Source: Lepus europaeus (Eukaryota; Chordata; Mammalia; Lagomorpha; Leporidae). Taken from it: a stretch of 64,000 nucleotides of DNA. The stretch covers positions 25,932,266 through 25,996,265 of the forward strand of contig NC_084837.1 of the NCBI RefSeq assembly GCF_033115175.1. The letters run 5' to 3'. Position numbers and translations under genes: made by a program. A model generated the notes under the pieces. That model did no database searches. It saw only the letters and a list, made by a program, of their open reading frames with translations, and was not told the origin of the DNA. The stretch's first letter is position 1. Every line of letters begins with the position of its first letter. This document shows positions 1-13,273 of this stretch, in pieces.

Positions 1-399
1 CAATGGAGCTGGTTGATCTTGGACTTAAACTTTCAGAGCTGTGAGCCCAAGATGAGGCTCTTTCCTTCCTAAGTCTTGCCTCAGTTAGAGAACTTCTCAC
101 TCACCTGATCTGCTTTTGCTGTCCCACCTAAGATTTCTGTTTTACCCATGCCTTTACACAGTCATTGGTAAGCTCATGTAGTTTCCTGCTCAGAAATCCC
201 ACAGGGCGTTCTAGCTCCCAAATTATAAATTTAAACTTCCTAAGAAAAGCCAAAGGCATTACCTGACCCAGCTTTGCCTCGCTTTTCACTTCCACCTCAC
301 TACAGTCCACCTTGAGCTGGGCATTATACACTAGCTGTCGATCCCTCATGGTGCTATGCTAATACCTCCTGGCTTTTGCTCATAACTGTTCCACTTCCC

Positions 400-649
400 A
401 AAATGCCATCCACCTCTTGTTCCCTGAACAACTCCTCCTCATTCTTTAAAGCTCATCTCAAATGTACCTCTTCCTCTGAAGCTTCCCATCCTTCTAACTA
501 CTTCCCACCCCTCACTCAGAGCATGGGGCCTCACAGCTGTGCACTCACCGCGCTTTCTACCTCAGTGTATCATTGTGATTATCTACACACACATTTCTAT
601 TTTTCCATTACAATGAGTTTCTTGAAGATTAAAGATATTTATTCCTGTT
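400..649 (-). mobile_element. L2-like remnant
   Basis: AAAGCTCATCTCAAATGTACC and CTTCCCATCC resemble the antisense 3' end of L2, and GAGTTTCTTGAAGATTAAAG resembles its tail. Highly diverged. Bases 1-399 show nothing recognisable. Confidence 0.4.
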
Positions 650-666
650 AATAGAGCCCAGTATAG

Positions 667-933
667 GATTAATAGGAGTATAGACGCTGTGGCTCAGTGG
701 GTTAGCACCCTGGCCTGAAGCACCGGCATTCCATATGGGCGCCAGTTCAAGTCCTGGCTGCTCCACTTCCGATCCAACTCTGCTATGTCCTGGGAAAGCA
801 ATAGAAGATGGCCCAAGTCCTTGGGCCCCTGCACCCGCGTGGGAGACCCGGAAAAAGCTCCTGGTTCCTGGCTTTGGATTGGCACAGTTCTGGCCATTGC
901 AGCCAACTGGGGAGTGAACCATCAGATGGAATG

Positions 934-969
<36 letters not shown>

Positions 970-1040
970 TCCCTCTCCCTCCCTCTCCTCTCACTGTGTA
1001 ACTCAGACTTTCAAATAAATAAATAAATCTTTTTTAAAAA
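667..1040 (+). repeat. CSINE, plus strand
   Basis: Target duplication AATAGAGCCCAGTATAG at 650-666, near-copy at 1041-1058. The 3' part has expanded into a CT microsatellite (about 932-985). Confidence 0.88.
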
Positions 1041-1295
1041 AATAGAGCCCCAGTATAGAACTTAGAATCTGGTAGGCTTTCAGAGGGCACATGAATATAT
1101 ACTAATATATATTTTACTTGTATATGCACACACATACATATACACTATTTCAATACTATTTCCTTTGGACTTAATTTAGAGTCTTAACAGGCAGTGACGA
1201 GGTTTTTCTATGAAGGGTCAAACAAAATGTTTTAGACTTTGTGAACCCTATGATCTCTGTCACAAATACTTGCTGTAGTGCAGAAGCAGCCATAG

Positions 1296-1635
1296 GGAGT
1301 TGCCTTTGGGCACAGTGGGTGAAGCCGCTGCCAGCAATGCTGGCATCCCATGTGGATGCCAATTCGTGTCCAGGCTGTTCCATTTATGATTGAGCTCCCT
1401 GCTAATGGCCTGGGAAAAGCAAAGGAAGATGGCCCAAGTGCATGAGCCCCTGCCACCCAGGTAGGAAACCTGGAGGAAGCTCCTGGCTTCTGGCTTTGGT
1501 CTGGCCGAGCCACCACCATGGGGCCATCTAGGGAGTGAGCCAGCGGATAGAGGATCTCTGTCTCTCCCTCTCTTTCTGTAGTTCTTTCAAAAAAAAAAAA
1601 AAAAAAAAAAAAGATAAATCTTAAAAAAAAAAAAA
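1296..1635 (+). repeat. CSINE, plus strand, older
   Basis: Flanked by AGCCATAG at 1288-1295 and 1636-1643; double A-rich tail interrupted by GATAAATCTT. Confidence 0.85.
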
Positions 1636-2036
1636 AAGCCATAGATAATACACAAATTAGTGGCTGTGGCGGTATTCCAATAAAACTTTATTTACAAAAA
1701 CAGTCATAGTTTGCCCATCCCTGGCCTTTAAATTCATCATCTCTAAAATGATTCAAAAGGTACCTTCTAGCATAGTTCCTGAAGTTACAGGTTTTAAATT
1801 AGGTAGAAATAAGCATCCTTCAAGAATAAGCCATCCAATATCCACAACCACATGTGGCTCGTGAGTACAAGAATGTGTCTAGTCTGAATTGAGATGTGTT
1901 CGAATGTAAAATATACATTTGGATTATAAAGTTTTTGTATGGAATAAAGAATGTAAAGTACCTCATTAGTAATTAGTTTGCATTGGGAATATATTGAAAC
2001 AATATTTTTATATACTGGTTTAAAGAGCACATGGTA

Positions 2037-2360
2037 GGCCAGCGCCGTGGCTCAACAGGCTAATCCTCCGCCTAGTGGCACCAGCACACCGGATTCTAGT
2101 CCCAGTTGGGGTGCCAGATTCTGTCCCGGTTGCCCCTCTTCCAGGCCAGCTCTCTGCTATGGCCTGGGAGTGCAGTGGAGGATGGCCCAAGTGCTTGGGC
2201 CCTGCACCCCATGGGAGACCAGGAGAAGCACCTGGCTCCTGCCTTCAGATTAGCGCAGTGCACCGGCCACAGCGGCCATTGGAGGGTGAACCAATGGCAA
2301 AAAAGGAAGACCTTTCTCTCTGTCTCTCTCTCACTGTCCACTCTGTCAAAAAAAAAAAAA
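2037..2360 (+). repeat. CSINE, young type, plus strand
   Basis: GGCCAGCGCCGTGGCTCAAC start. Target duplication GCACATGGTA at 2027-2036 and 2361-2370. Confidence 0.92.
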
Positions 2361-2384
2361 GCACATGGTAAATTAAATTCACTT

Positions 2385-3062
2385 CTTTTTTTTTTTTTTT
2401 TTTTTAATTGAAAGTCAAAGAGACAGACACACAAAGAGATTCCATCTACTGATGCCAACAACTGCCAGGGTTGGGCCAGGCCAAACTCAAGAGCCTAGAA
2501 CTCCATTCAGGTCTCCCATGTGGGTGGCAGGGACCCAAGTATTGAAGATTAAAGATATTCATTCCTGGGCCGGCGCTGTGGCTCAACAGGCTAATCCTCC
2601 GCCTAGCGGTGCCAGCACACTGGGTTCTAGTCCCAGTCGGGGCACCGGATTCTGTCCCGGTTGCCCCTCTTCCAGGCCAGCTCTCTGCTGTGGCCCGGGA
2701 GTGCAGTGGAGGATGGCCCAAGTCCTTGGGCCCTGCACCTGCATGGGAGACCAGGAGAAGCACCTGGCTCCTGCCTTCGGATCAGCGCAGTGCGCCGGCC
2801 GCAGCGCACCGGCTGTGGCAGCCATTGGAGGGTGAACCAACGGCAAGGGAAGACCTTTCTCTCTCTCTCTCTCTCACTGTCCACTCTGCCTGTCAAAAAT
2901 TTTTAAAAAATTAAAAAAAAAAAAGATATTCATTCCTACTGACACCCAGGATGCCCACAGCAGGCAGCTAGATGATAAAAATGGGGTAGCCAGGACTTGA
3001 ACCAGGCACTCTGATATGGAATCCAGGCATCCCAAGCGCCACCGGACCATATACCTGCCCCA
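2385..3062 (-). repeat. CSINE, old, minus strand, split
   Basis: Halves at 2385-2566 and 2938-3062 are separated by the younger SINE at 2567. Confidence 0.8.
2567..2921 (+). repeat. CSINE, young type, nested in an older SINE
   Basis: Target duplication AAAGATATTCATTCCT at 2551-2566 and 2922-2937. Has an extra GCGCACCGGCTGTGGCAG stretch compared with the copy at 2037. Confidence 0.93.
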
Positions 3063-3238
3063 TCTTTCTTTCTCCTTCTTAAAATGTGACTACTAAAAAT
3101 TTTAAATTTCATATGTAGTATGTATTACAGAATGACACATGAAAAAATTCATGGAAAATGGAATTAAAAGCTTGACATCTAAGCACATGTGAGGTCTTCC
3201 AAAAATTCATAGAAAATGTATATTATGAAAAGAACTAT

Positions 3239-3565
3239 GGGGGCCAGTACTGTGGCACAGTAGGTTAATCCTCTGCCTTTGGCTCTGGCATCCCATATGG
3301 GCACCAGTTCTAGTCCCAGCTGCCCCTCTTCCAATCCAGCTCTCTGCTATGGCCTGGGACAGCAGTAGAAGATGGCCCAAGTCCTTGGGCCCCTGCACCT
3401 ATGTGGGAGACCGAGAAGAAGTTCCTGGCTCAGATCGGCCCAGCTGTGGCCAACGCAGCCATTTGGGAAGTGAACCAGCAGATGGAGGACCTCTTTCTCT
3501 GTCTCTCCCTCTGTCTGTAACTCTACCTGTCAAATAAATAAAATCTTAAAGAAAAAGAAAAAACT
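3239..3565 (+). repeat. CSINE, plus strand
   Basis: GGGGCCAGTACTGTGGCAC head, AAATAAATAAAATCTTAAAG tail; inserted into the palindromic element. Confidence 0.88.
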
Positions 3566-3631
3566 GTGCATGAATTTTATTTTGTGTGCCCAAATAAGTA
3601 ACTATCTTTTAATTCTGTTTTCCCTGAGAAC

Positions 3632-3950
3632 TTTTTTAAGATTATTTATTTGAAAATCAGCTACAGAGAGAGGGAGAGATAAAGAGAGCAAGTTCTTCCT
3701 TCTGGTGGCTCACTCCCCAGTGGCCATAATGGCCAGGGCAGACCCAGGTGGAAGCCAGGAGCTTCTTCTTGGTCTCCCACATGGGTGGCAGGGACCCAAA
3801 CCCGTGGGCCATCTTCTGCTTTCCCGGGTGCATTAGCAGGGAGCTGGATCAGAAGTGCAGCAGCCAGGACACAAACCAATGCCCCTATGGTATGCCGGTG
3901 CTGCAGGTGCTGACTTTACCTGTTACACCACAGTGCCACACCACCCCATT
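3632..3950 (-). repeat. CSINE, minus strand
   Basis: TTTATTTGAAAATCAGC to CACAGTGCCAC. AGAACTTTTT-like duplication on both sides (about 3627 and 3963). Confidence 0.85.
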
Positions 3951-4180
3951 CCACCCCTGCCAAGAACTTTTTGAAGTACTCTCAAGTATATAAACTTATA
4001 TGTGTATGTGTTAACTCCCCTTATACAGAAAACAATATCCAAATTACTTGGGTTAGCTTTAGAGGACTTCTAAATATGTCATTTTTAACTTCCATTTGAA
4101 CCTTCTCTGAACCACTCAAGTCAAATATTTGAGGGTAAATAAAATATGGGATTTAACTAGATGGTCAGTTAAATTGAGGG

Positions 4181-4491
4181 TTTTTGAAGATTTATTTATT
4201 TGAAAAGAAGAGTGACAAAAAAAGAGATAGAAACAGAGAGAGATCATCCATCTGCTGGTTCACTCTCCAAATGGCTGCTACAGCCAGGGCTGTGCCAGGC
4301 CAAAACCAGGAGCCAAGAATTCCATCTGGGCTTTCTATATGGAAGGTAGGGACATAAGCACTTGAGCCACATTCTGCTGCCTTCCTAGGTGCATCAGAAA
4401 TGGAGTAGCTGGGACTCGAACCATCACCCTGATATGGGATATCAGCATCACAAGCAATGCTTAACATACTGCACCACAATGCCAGCCCCCT
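4181..4491 (-). repeat. CSINE, minus strand, old
   Basis: GAAGATTTATTTATTTG at the left and CACCACAATGCCAGCCCCC at the right. Confidence 0.85.
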
Positions 4492-4730
4492 TAAATTTGA
4501 ATTTCTGATAAAGAACAAATAATTTTATTGCTTGAGATATACTTACATTTTTAAAATATTCATTATGTGACATAGAAATGTAACTGGGTATTCTGTGTTT
4601 TTATTTACTAAATCTAACAACTCAAGTGTGTCTATCCTTTCAAATACTGTTTATATATAATTACTCATATACTCTTACTCACACATTTAAAATAGGATAA
4701 TGCATGTAACACACTTAAAACAGTGTCTAG

Positions 4731-5111
4731 GGGCTGGCCCTATGGCGCAGCAGGATCAACTGCTGCCTATAGTACAGCACTTCATATGGGCACCAGTTCG
4801 AATCCCAGCTGCTCCACTTCCAATCCAGCTCCCTACTAATGAGTCTGGGAAAGCATTGGAAAATGGCCCTAGTGCTTGGGCCCCTGCACCCACGTGGGAG
4901 ACTCAGAAGAAGCTCCTAGCTCCTGGCTTTGGCCTGGCTCAGTGCACCCACGTGGGAGACTCAGAAGAAGCTCCTAGCTCCTGGCTTTGGCCTGGCTCAG
5001 TCCTGGTCATTGTGGCCATTTAGGGAGTGAACCAGTGGATCTCTCTCCCTCCCTCTCCTTCTCTCTTTATAACTCTTTCAAGCAAATAAATAAATCTTAA
5101 AAAACAAAAAA
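4731..5111 (+). repeat. CSINE, plus strand, with internal 58-bp tandem duplication
   Basis: GGGGCTGGCCCTATGGCGC head. Bases 4886-4943 are repeated exactly at 4944-5001. Left target site GTGTCTAG at 4723-4730. Confidence 0.9.
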
Positions 5112-5454
5112 CGGGGGCCAGTGCCATGGTGCAGTAGGTTAATCCTCTGCCTGCGGCGCTGGCATCCCATATGGGCACTGGTTCTTGTCCTGGCTGCTCC
5201 ACTTCCGATCCAGCTCTCTGCTATGGCCTGGGAAAGCAGTAGAAGATGGCCCAAGTCCTTGGGCCCCTGCACCCGCATGGGAGACCAGGAAGAAGCACCT
5301 GGCTCCGGGCTTCGGACTGGCGCAGCTCCAGCCATTACAGCCATCTGGGAAGTGAACCAACAGAAGGAAGACCTTTCTCTCTGTCTCTCCCTCTCACTGT
5401 CTGTAACTCCACCTCTCAAATAAATAAATAAATAATCTTAAAAAAAAAAAAAAG
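5112..5454 (+). repeat. CSINE, plus strand, directly behind the previous one
   Basis: Inserted at the A tail of its neighbour. The shared right target site GTGTCTAG is at 5455-5462. Confidence 0.9.
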
Positions 5455-5897
5455 GTGTCTAGCACACAGTGAGCATGCAATAAATTGTAATATTATAATC
5501 CTCCAACAATGTGGATGCAACTCAATTCCTACTGGCCTACTCCAGACAACAATAATCTCTCTTCTGTTTCTCATTTTAATACAGGATTTTAGTTACTGTG
5601 AATGTCATATGTCTTATCTAGCCTTAAGTTTCTACCTCATACAAAAATTTCTAATAAGAGATTTAAATAAGATATTTTAACCAAACTATTAACACTTACT
5701 CCAAAGTGCACCCTAGCTGACCTGAGACCCTAGGTTCTGATTGGCTTGAGTGTTTGGATGGTGTTCTTTATATAAACCTCACTTTAAAAAATTGAGCTGG
5801 TATGGTATCTAAAATGTAAGAAATTCACTTATCAACACTGCAAATTTCTACAGCATTGAATTTGTCAGAGACCATATATATTGTACACTTTAAATGG
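5455..5897. other. Gene-free AT-rich stretch
   Basis: No gene, RNA or repeat family recognised. Confidence 0.4.
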
Positions 5898-6234
5898 TTT
5901 TTTTTTTTTTTTTTAAAGATTTAACGTATTTATTTGAGAGAGAGATTTACAGACACTGAGAGGGAGAGACAGAGAGAGGTCTTTCATCTACTGGTTCACT
6001 CCCCTAATGGCTGCAATGGCCAGAGCTGAGCTATCTGAAGCCAAGAGCCAGGAGCTTCTTCCAAGTCTCCCATGTAGGTGCAGGGGCCCAAGGACTTGGG
6101 CCATCTTCTACTGCTTTCCAAGACCATAGCAGAGAGCTGGATCGGAAGAGGAGCAGCTGGAACTAGAACTGGCACCTATATGGGATGCCGGCGCTATAGG
6201 TAGAGGATTAACCACTGTGCCACAGTGTCAGCCC
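5898..6234 (-). repeat. CSINE, minus strand
   Basis: Target duplication CACTTTAAAT at about 5887 and 6235. Confidence 0.9.
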
Positions 6235-6257
6235 CCACTTTAAATTTCATAAAGCTT

Positions 6258-6534
6258 TCTTTTTAAAAAAAAAAATATTTATTTATTTATTTATTTGAAA
6301 GGCAGAGAGAGAGGAAGAGACACACAGAAATCTTCCATCTGCTGGTTCACTCCCAAATGCATGTAATAGCCAGGAGCCAGGAACTCCATCTAGGTCTCCC
6401 ATGTAGGTGGGGCATTAGCAGGAAACTGGATAGGAAGCATGAAGGTAGCCAAGAATCCAACCAGTGCTCCTGAGACACGGGATGCTGGTGTTGTAGGTGG
6501 TAGCTTCAACCACTGTGCCACAACACCAGTTCCT
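6258..6534 (-). repeat. CSINE, minus strand, internally shortened
   Basis: Four TATT units, then GAAAGGCAGAGAGAG; ends CCACAACACCAGTTCC. Part of the middle is missing. Confidence 0.85.
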
Positions 6535-8654
6535 CCTTTCATATGCTTTGGCCTTCTCAAGCCAATCTATTCAGCTGTAAGGGAAAACAGCTTTTATGGT
6601 CATGAATAACTGGTTTCATGTATGTCTATGAACTACAAGTATCTTTATTTTTAAAGCACTTTTATAAATGGACTCCATAAAAATTAATTTGGTAATTCCT
6701 GTTTAATTATTTGGCTTACTTCCTCTTTTAAAAGTTACAGATTCCCATATCCTACCATATTAGTACAGAACCACTCTCTGGGCAAGAGTATTCATATGTG
6801 AGGCATATTATTCTACCTAATGATATTGGTCAAAGGAATAATACTGGAAGAAACCAAAAAGCCCACCATATATTCGTTTCCAAATCAATAAAATACTTCC
6901 TCTTACTAAGTTTCTTAATATAAACTACTGGACTCAGGAATCCATTACGGTAATACCAAGGGAATAAAAGCCATAGTTGGATGATGTTATCTGAACCTAC
7001 CCCAAAATAATCTAGGTTATCTGGAGGAAAGGGCACTTTAACAGAGAAGCTAAAGACCAATGACATTATGGTAAAAATATGGGATAAGGGGAAGACTCAA
7101 AGTGATTCACAAAAATTTTTAAAGTGATAAAACTGATACTGAGAAACTGCTGTTTTCATGCATTTCAATTTGTTAAGAAAAAAAAAAATCCAGGATAGAC
7201 TATTCAGTGACTACTCAGGGCTGACTAAATGTCAATGTGGTAAATTATATATGCCACTCTTAGTGATAAGACTCATTCATCTTACACTAATCATTTGCTT
7301 TAAATGATCAGATTTTCTTATTCTGATAATGTTTTAAACAGTTGGCTTTAGACTCATTTTCCCTAACATGCCACATAGTAAATATTTTAGGTTTTTCAGA
7401 CCAAATACTGTCCTTGCCACACATTCTTGGTTCTTTTATTCTCACAATCTTTAAAAATCCTTTAGAAATATAAAACCCATTCTTAGCACACTCTTTGTAT
7501 AGACAGGCTGCAGCCAGGTTTGCCCTTGGCCAGAGTCGTCCCAACTTTACACCACTCGCACATACTACCTGTTTGTTACACTGTATCAATTACACTGATA
7601 CTAGTATTTTCTCCCAACATTTACTCAAATGTCACCTTCTCAATGAGCCCTTCTCCAAACATGTTCCTACCCGTGCCCTGTAGAGAACACAGTCTACAGT
7701 ACATAGTGGATCACCTAACATCCTTGTACTTCTCTAATCTCGGTGCCCCACCTCCTCTCCAGGTTGGGTTCCAGGCAGGCAGATGATCCTCAGGTGTTCT
7801 CACTGGTGTCTCCCCTCCACAACAGCGCCAGGCAGGTCGGTAGGCCCTCTAACACTCTACCCTCACACTTAGGAAATACATACTGTGGAGGAAACAGATG
7901 CTCTTTGTGAAATAATTCAAGCAAAAAGATGTTCAAGGATAAAACTGACAGATTATTTTAAAATTCAAGCAAATATTTTAAATAAAGGGGAAAACCAGCT
8001 AAAAGTTAAACTGATTTTCTTACTTACTGTCCCACAGTGGTTGGTTCTCAGTCTGATTCTCTTAAAGTTTACCATTACTTTAGCTAATCTAGTAACAAAT
8101 TTCAATTATAATTGCTAAATCCCTCTACAGACTTGTTCTGTCTCCTTTGATCTCTCTTATACTAATATGTTCCTTGCCAGTCTGACCAGTCTGGCAACTT
8201 TACAAAGCTTGGCAAGACGGGGAGAAGTTACCTTGCCTCCCCAACCCCTAGTATTCCATTTTTATAAACTTTCCATTACTGTAATCTTATATTGTCTTTT
8301 CACTATTTAAATGAAGCAAAAAGTTAGATTCTTTTGAATGTTATGCTCTAAATACATTATTCAAATTTCACCTATAATCTTGCCTTATGCTCTGATATAT
8401 ATTCAATAAAGTATTAAGAAAATAACTTTGTAACTTAGCAACCTCTATCACCATTCTGATAATGGCTACTCTAAGTTCATATTAAAGCTTAAAAAGTCAG
8501 TAATGAATATACTTTCTACTGCTGACAAATTATCATAAATCATATAGTAAAAATATGAGGGCTAAATCATTACTATGTATCCCATTAAGGCATTCTAAAA
8601 ACCAACCACAAAAATTGTTTATATTGGAGGGAATGCTTACAAAACAACGGTCTA
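6535..8654. other. Gene-free stretch
   Basis: Apart from the L2-like piece near 7.6 kb nothing is recognised; mostly AT-rich, open frames under 100 codons. Confidence 0.4.
7590..7690 (-). mobile_element. L2-like remnant
   Basis: ACTCAAATGTCACCTTCTCA followed by ATGAGCCCTTCTCC is the typical antisense L2 3' region. Confidence 0.55.
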
Positions 8655-8904
8655 GGGCCCAGTGTTGTGGCATAGCAAGTTAAGTGGCCACAAATGGGAG
8701 TGCCAGTTCCAGTCCCTGGGCTCCACTTCTGATTCAGCTTCCTGCTACTGTGCCTGGGGAGGCAGCAGAAGGGGCTTGAGGCTCTGCCACCCATGTGGGA
8801 GATCCAGATGGAGTCCCTTACTGCTGGCTTTGTCTGCTGCAGCCATTTGGGGAGTTATTCAGCAAATGGAAAGTCTCTCACACACTGCCTTTCAAAAAAA
8901 AAAG
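8655..8904 (+). repeat. CSINE, plus strand, diverged
   Basis: GGGCCCAGTGTTGTGGCATAG head; middle deletions; tail CTTTCAAAAAAAAAA. Confidence 0.8.
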
Positions 8905-9417
8905 GTAATCTCTAAAAAGTATCTTAAAATCACTTTTATCCAATAAACTGTTCCTCATCCATGATTTTACCTTCCATTCTTATCAGACAAGCAACTTTGA
9001 CCTCTAAAAGAAACTTGTAAAATCCCAAAGACTCTAGTCAAAGGTTAAGAAAACTCCATAGGCCAATTCTTAACAGATAAAAGTCTGCCCCCAAAATGCT
9101 AAGGTTGTAATTTGGGAAAACTAAAGACTGCTATAGGACTCTACTTTTTATAAAATGGTTGTCAACTGTTTCTATGTCCTAAATCATAAAATCAGATAAA
9201 GCTTTATGGAATCAAAATTAGGCAAACTTCCTTAAATGGTGAAATTTACAAGAACCCAATCTATTTTTTGTTGTTTTCATAAAAGTCAGGTGACACCCAA
9301 ATTAAGTCACTTCTTACCATACAGACCTGCAGAGTAACAGGGCCCAACACACCGACATGTCCCACTTATCTAGTTGAAGCGAGTAACATAACGTGAGAAA
9401 CTGCACTGTGTAATTCC

Positions 9418-9423
9418 TTTATT
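9418..9423 (-). terminator. ARF6: Candidate distal poly(A) signal of ARF6
   Basis: TTTATT on the plus strand is AATAAA for the ARF6 transcript, about 2.7 kb after the stop codon. Cleavage would fall near 9395-9405. Confidence 0.5.
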
Positions 9424-11410
9424 TTCTGCAATATTAGTGCTTTACCAACACTACAACCATAAAGAACACAATTCCAAGTACTGTACTTTTTAGTTTGGGG
9501 AGATCACAGACTCATTTACTTATATTAGACAAGATTAACCTCATTCAAAACTTACTGATTATAAATTCACATAAATACAGAAATTGATGCAATTAAACAA
9601 AAATGTCAGGATCTTATTTTTAAAATTCTTAGATTGTAACTTTTTCTGCAGGCTATAATTACCTGCTCCATAATCACAAATAGTTATGGTTCAATTTAAC
9701 CACATCAATTATAAACCTTTTATAGTCTTAAAGAAAATGTGAAAATTACAATTTTTTTACCAAAAGGTCTAGGGTCTTCCAGATTTCAAATATTTGCTTC
9801 CCTCCCTCCCCCCAGTTAGACATTTCAAATAAACTAAAAATAACATCTCACCTGCAACATTCCATAATAGCAATCACTTGATGTATAAAACTTTAACTAT
9901 GCCCCCAGTTATTTTAAGACACAAAAAGATGGCTGCCTACCAAATCTGTCAAAAGTTAGAAATACTACATTTAAGAATTAACATGAGGGTTTCAAGTTTC
10001 CTCCAGTTTAGGCATTTATACCTTTGTGCTTGTTTTGTTTCAGGATGTTACTATAGCATTTATATCTGTATAGCCCATGTTTATGTACCTTAAATGTGAT
10101 CATTTAAAACACTAAGAATTATATTTATGGTGGAGCTTTGGAGATTCTAAAAAGCAACCATAATGTTCTTAGGATGTGTTTGATCAGCTTCATTTTTAGA
10201 GATACTTTCACTAAAGTGAAACTGACTACTTTATACTTTAGTTGCATCTTGAACTCAAAAATCCCTTTGTACCAGCAGGAGCCTACAACATAGCACCTTT
10301 TCTCATCAGCTTGAAGAAAAATGCTTTGTCAAGAGTTTTACTTTGAATGGTTGATTTTTTTTTTAAATAGCCTTATGATTCTCAGATATCTATCTTTGGT
10401 AAAAGCTCCATTATACAATATGGCCAAAGCATGAAGGACCAATACTGTCCAACTATACCATGATATCCCGCTCAGTTTTGTTTTCAGACACCCTCATAAA
10501 CGAAACCCACTCCACTTTTTCCTGTATACTGCCTTTGCAGTCTACATTTCTGAAATTCCCTAAGTTTAATTCCTTGAGGATCACTAAAATTAATCCTTAA
10601 GGCTATATAAGAACCAGATGGTGCTTCAGAACTCTGTATCAAGCATTAACATTTGGTTCAAAATACTACCATAGTGGTCTCAATCTAGCTACTGGTCCTA
10701 ACTTGCTACCCAAGTAATTCTGTTAGGATCTGGGTATCACCAGTGAGCACACTGCTTACCCTTGAAGAAAAATAAGTTTACATTCATTGTCATCTGTAGG
10801 TTCTCTCTTCAGCCCACTTCCCCTTTGTCATCCCTTAAGTCTACACATCCAACATTCATTCATCACATTGCCTTTCTTAAAGGAGACAGTGTACTATGAA
10901 CCAACAGGTTGTCTTACTATTTGCATGAGTTAATCCCACAATCAAACAAAATTAAATATCTTTTTTATAAAACATCTTTTCCAGTGTTCTAATTAAAGGA
11001 GATGTGGATCACTCATCTATAAAAAATGATATATCTTCAGCTTAATCAGTTGCAGCAATGTGAAAACAGGAATGTGTATTTTTCCATCTAGGTAAAAGGT
11101 GCATATAACTTGAATCATTAAATGCTTTAATGAACAAACTAATGTTTCAGTAACTTTAATACTACTGCTCTTAAGACACTTGAAACAATGTTTAAGTATT
11201 CCAGTTTTGCCCAAAAGTCGCTTAAAATATCTACAGATACCTGTGTGTGGCACACACCATTATTGCTCCATTTTCTGGAAGGAGTCTATTTTTGATGTTA
11301 AAAAAGGAAAAGTTGCTAACTTTGCATGAAAAAAAACCTCATGTCCTTGGCAGGTTACACTTTCATATTTTTTGCAGTGTTAAGTTCGCTATGTTATGAC
11401 GACCCTGGGT

Positions 11411-11416
11411 TTTATT
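11411..11416 (-). terminator. ARF6: Candidate proximal poly(A) signal of ARF6
   Basis: Perfect AATAAA on the minus strand about 730 nt after the ARF6 stop. It would give a much shorter mRNA than the signal at 9418, i.e. alternative polyadenylation. Use is unproven. Confidence 0.4.
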
Positions 11417-12141
11417 CCTACTCATGCATGATGTATGTCTTAGGAGTTAATAGCTGACATTTCAAAGAAGTTCTTACATTACCTGTTTAACATACTGATG
11501 TGCAACTGGAACATATTACAATGATATTACTCATTATTTGCCACTGTGGGCTAAGTTTACTTATACTGGTCTTAGGTCACATTTGAAATTACTAAGTTAG
11601 AATTCATAAGGGGGGGAGCCTTAAATATAAAAGACAAACGGCAGTTTGATTAAGCAATAATTTTCAGTTTACTAGATGAAACAGACTTGCAACATAGTCT
11701 GCATGAATGCAAAATAAGCCATCTACAGCAAGTGATAAGGAAACTGGATAAAAAAAAAAAAGGAAAAAAGCATACATTTGGGGGGGAAAAAGATTCTCTA
11801 GAAATAAAAAAATCAAACCATTATTATAAAGGACTTTACCAAGAACTGCTGTATTTCCCCCACCCCATTTGCTGGAAGTCAACAAGAGCACCTAGCACTT
11901 TGTGTTCATGTCAAACGTCAAATCAGAGCATCCTAACGCAAAGCGGAATAAAGAAAAGAAAAAAAAAAAGCAAACAAAAAAAGAAAAACCCCAACCCCCC
12001 CTCCCTAAACCGTAGAACTGTAACTCCAGAGTTCAAATTCAAAAGAAGAGAAAGTGGCGATTGAAAGAGGTGATGGTGGCGATAATCCTATGAATGGGTT
12101 TTTGATTTCTCTCCTTCCGGGGGCTGGGTGGAGAATGCTCA

Positions 12142-13134
<993 letters not shown>

Positions 13135-13273
13135 CTGCGGAGACACAGAGAAGGAGAAGGGAGTTACCGCCGGAGCTCCGAGGGGGCGCGGGCGCCCAGG
13201 CCGCCCGCCTTAGCAGCTCGGCCCCCGGGTGTCGGTGCTGGGTGGTGGTGGTGGTGGTGATGGTGGGGGTTAC
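13135..13273 (-). other. ARF6: Probable short 5' UTR intron of ARF6
   Basis: On the minus strand a donor (GGAG then GTAACC, exon ending at 13274) and an acceptor (CTTCTCCTTCTCTG tract, then CCGCAG) enclose 139 nt. The intron contains a CCA/GGT trinucleotide run at about 13241-13262. A second possible donor, CAG/GTGGGC, lies near 13563-13568. No transcript evidence is available here. Confidence 0.45.
13241..13262. repeat. GGT/CCA trinucleotide microsatellite
   Basis: About seven GGT units followed by imperfect GGTGAT and GGTGGGGG, inside the inferred ARF6 5' UTR intron. Confidence 0.85.

Larger units (their letters stand above)
3190..3985. mobile_element. Palindromic MITE-like element, copy 1, split by two SINEs
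   Basis: Pieces at about 3190-3238, 3566-3631 and 3961-3985 together resemble the other copies: left end GTCTTCCAAAAATTCATAG, right end GTTTTCCCTGAGAACTTTTT then GAAGTACTC. SINEs at 3239-3565 and 3632-3950 sit inside it. A partial further copy (TTCATGGAAAATGGAATT) lies at 3120-3190. Confidence 0.55.
9400..12141 (-). other. ARF6: ARF6 3' untranslated region (inferred extent)
   Basis: The stretch after the ARF6 stop codon is AT-rich, has no recognisable SINE, and ends near a minus-strand AATAAA (TTTATT at 9418-9423). A second AATAAA lies at 11411-11416 and could give a shorter transcript. Continuous non-repeat sequence in a SINE-saturated window is what selection on a long 3' UTR would leave. 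The real cleavage sites are not visible, so the left edge is an inference. Confidence 0.65.
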
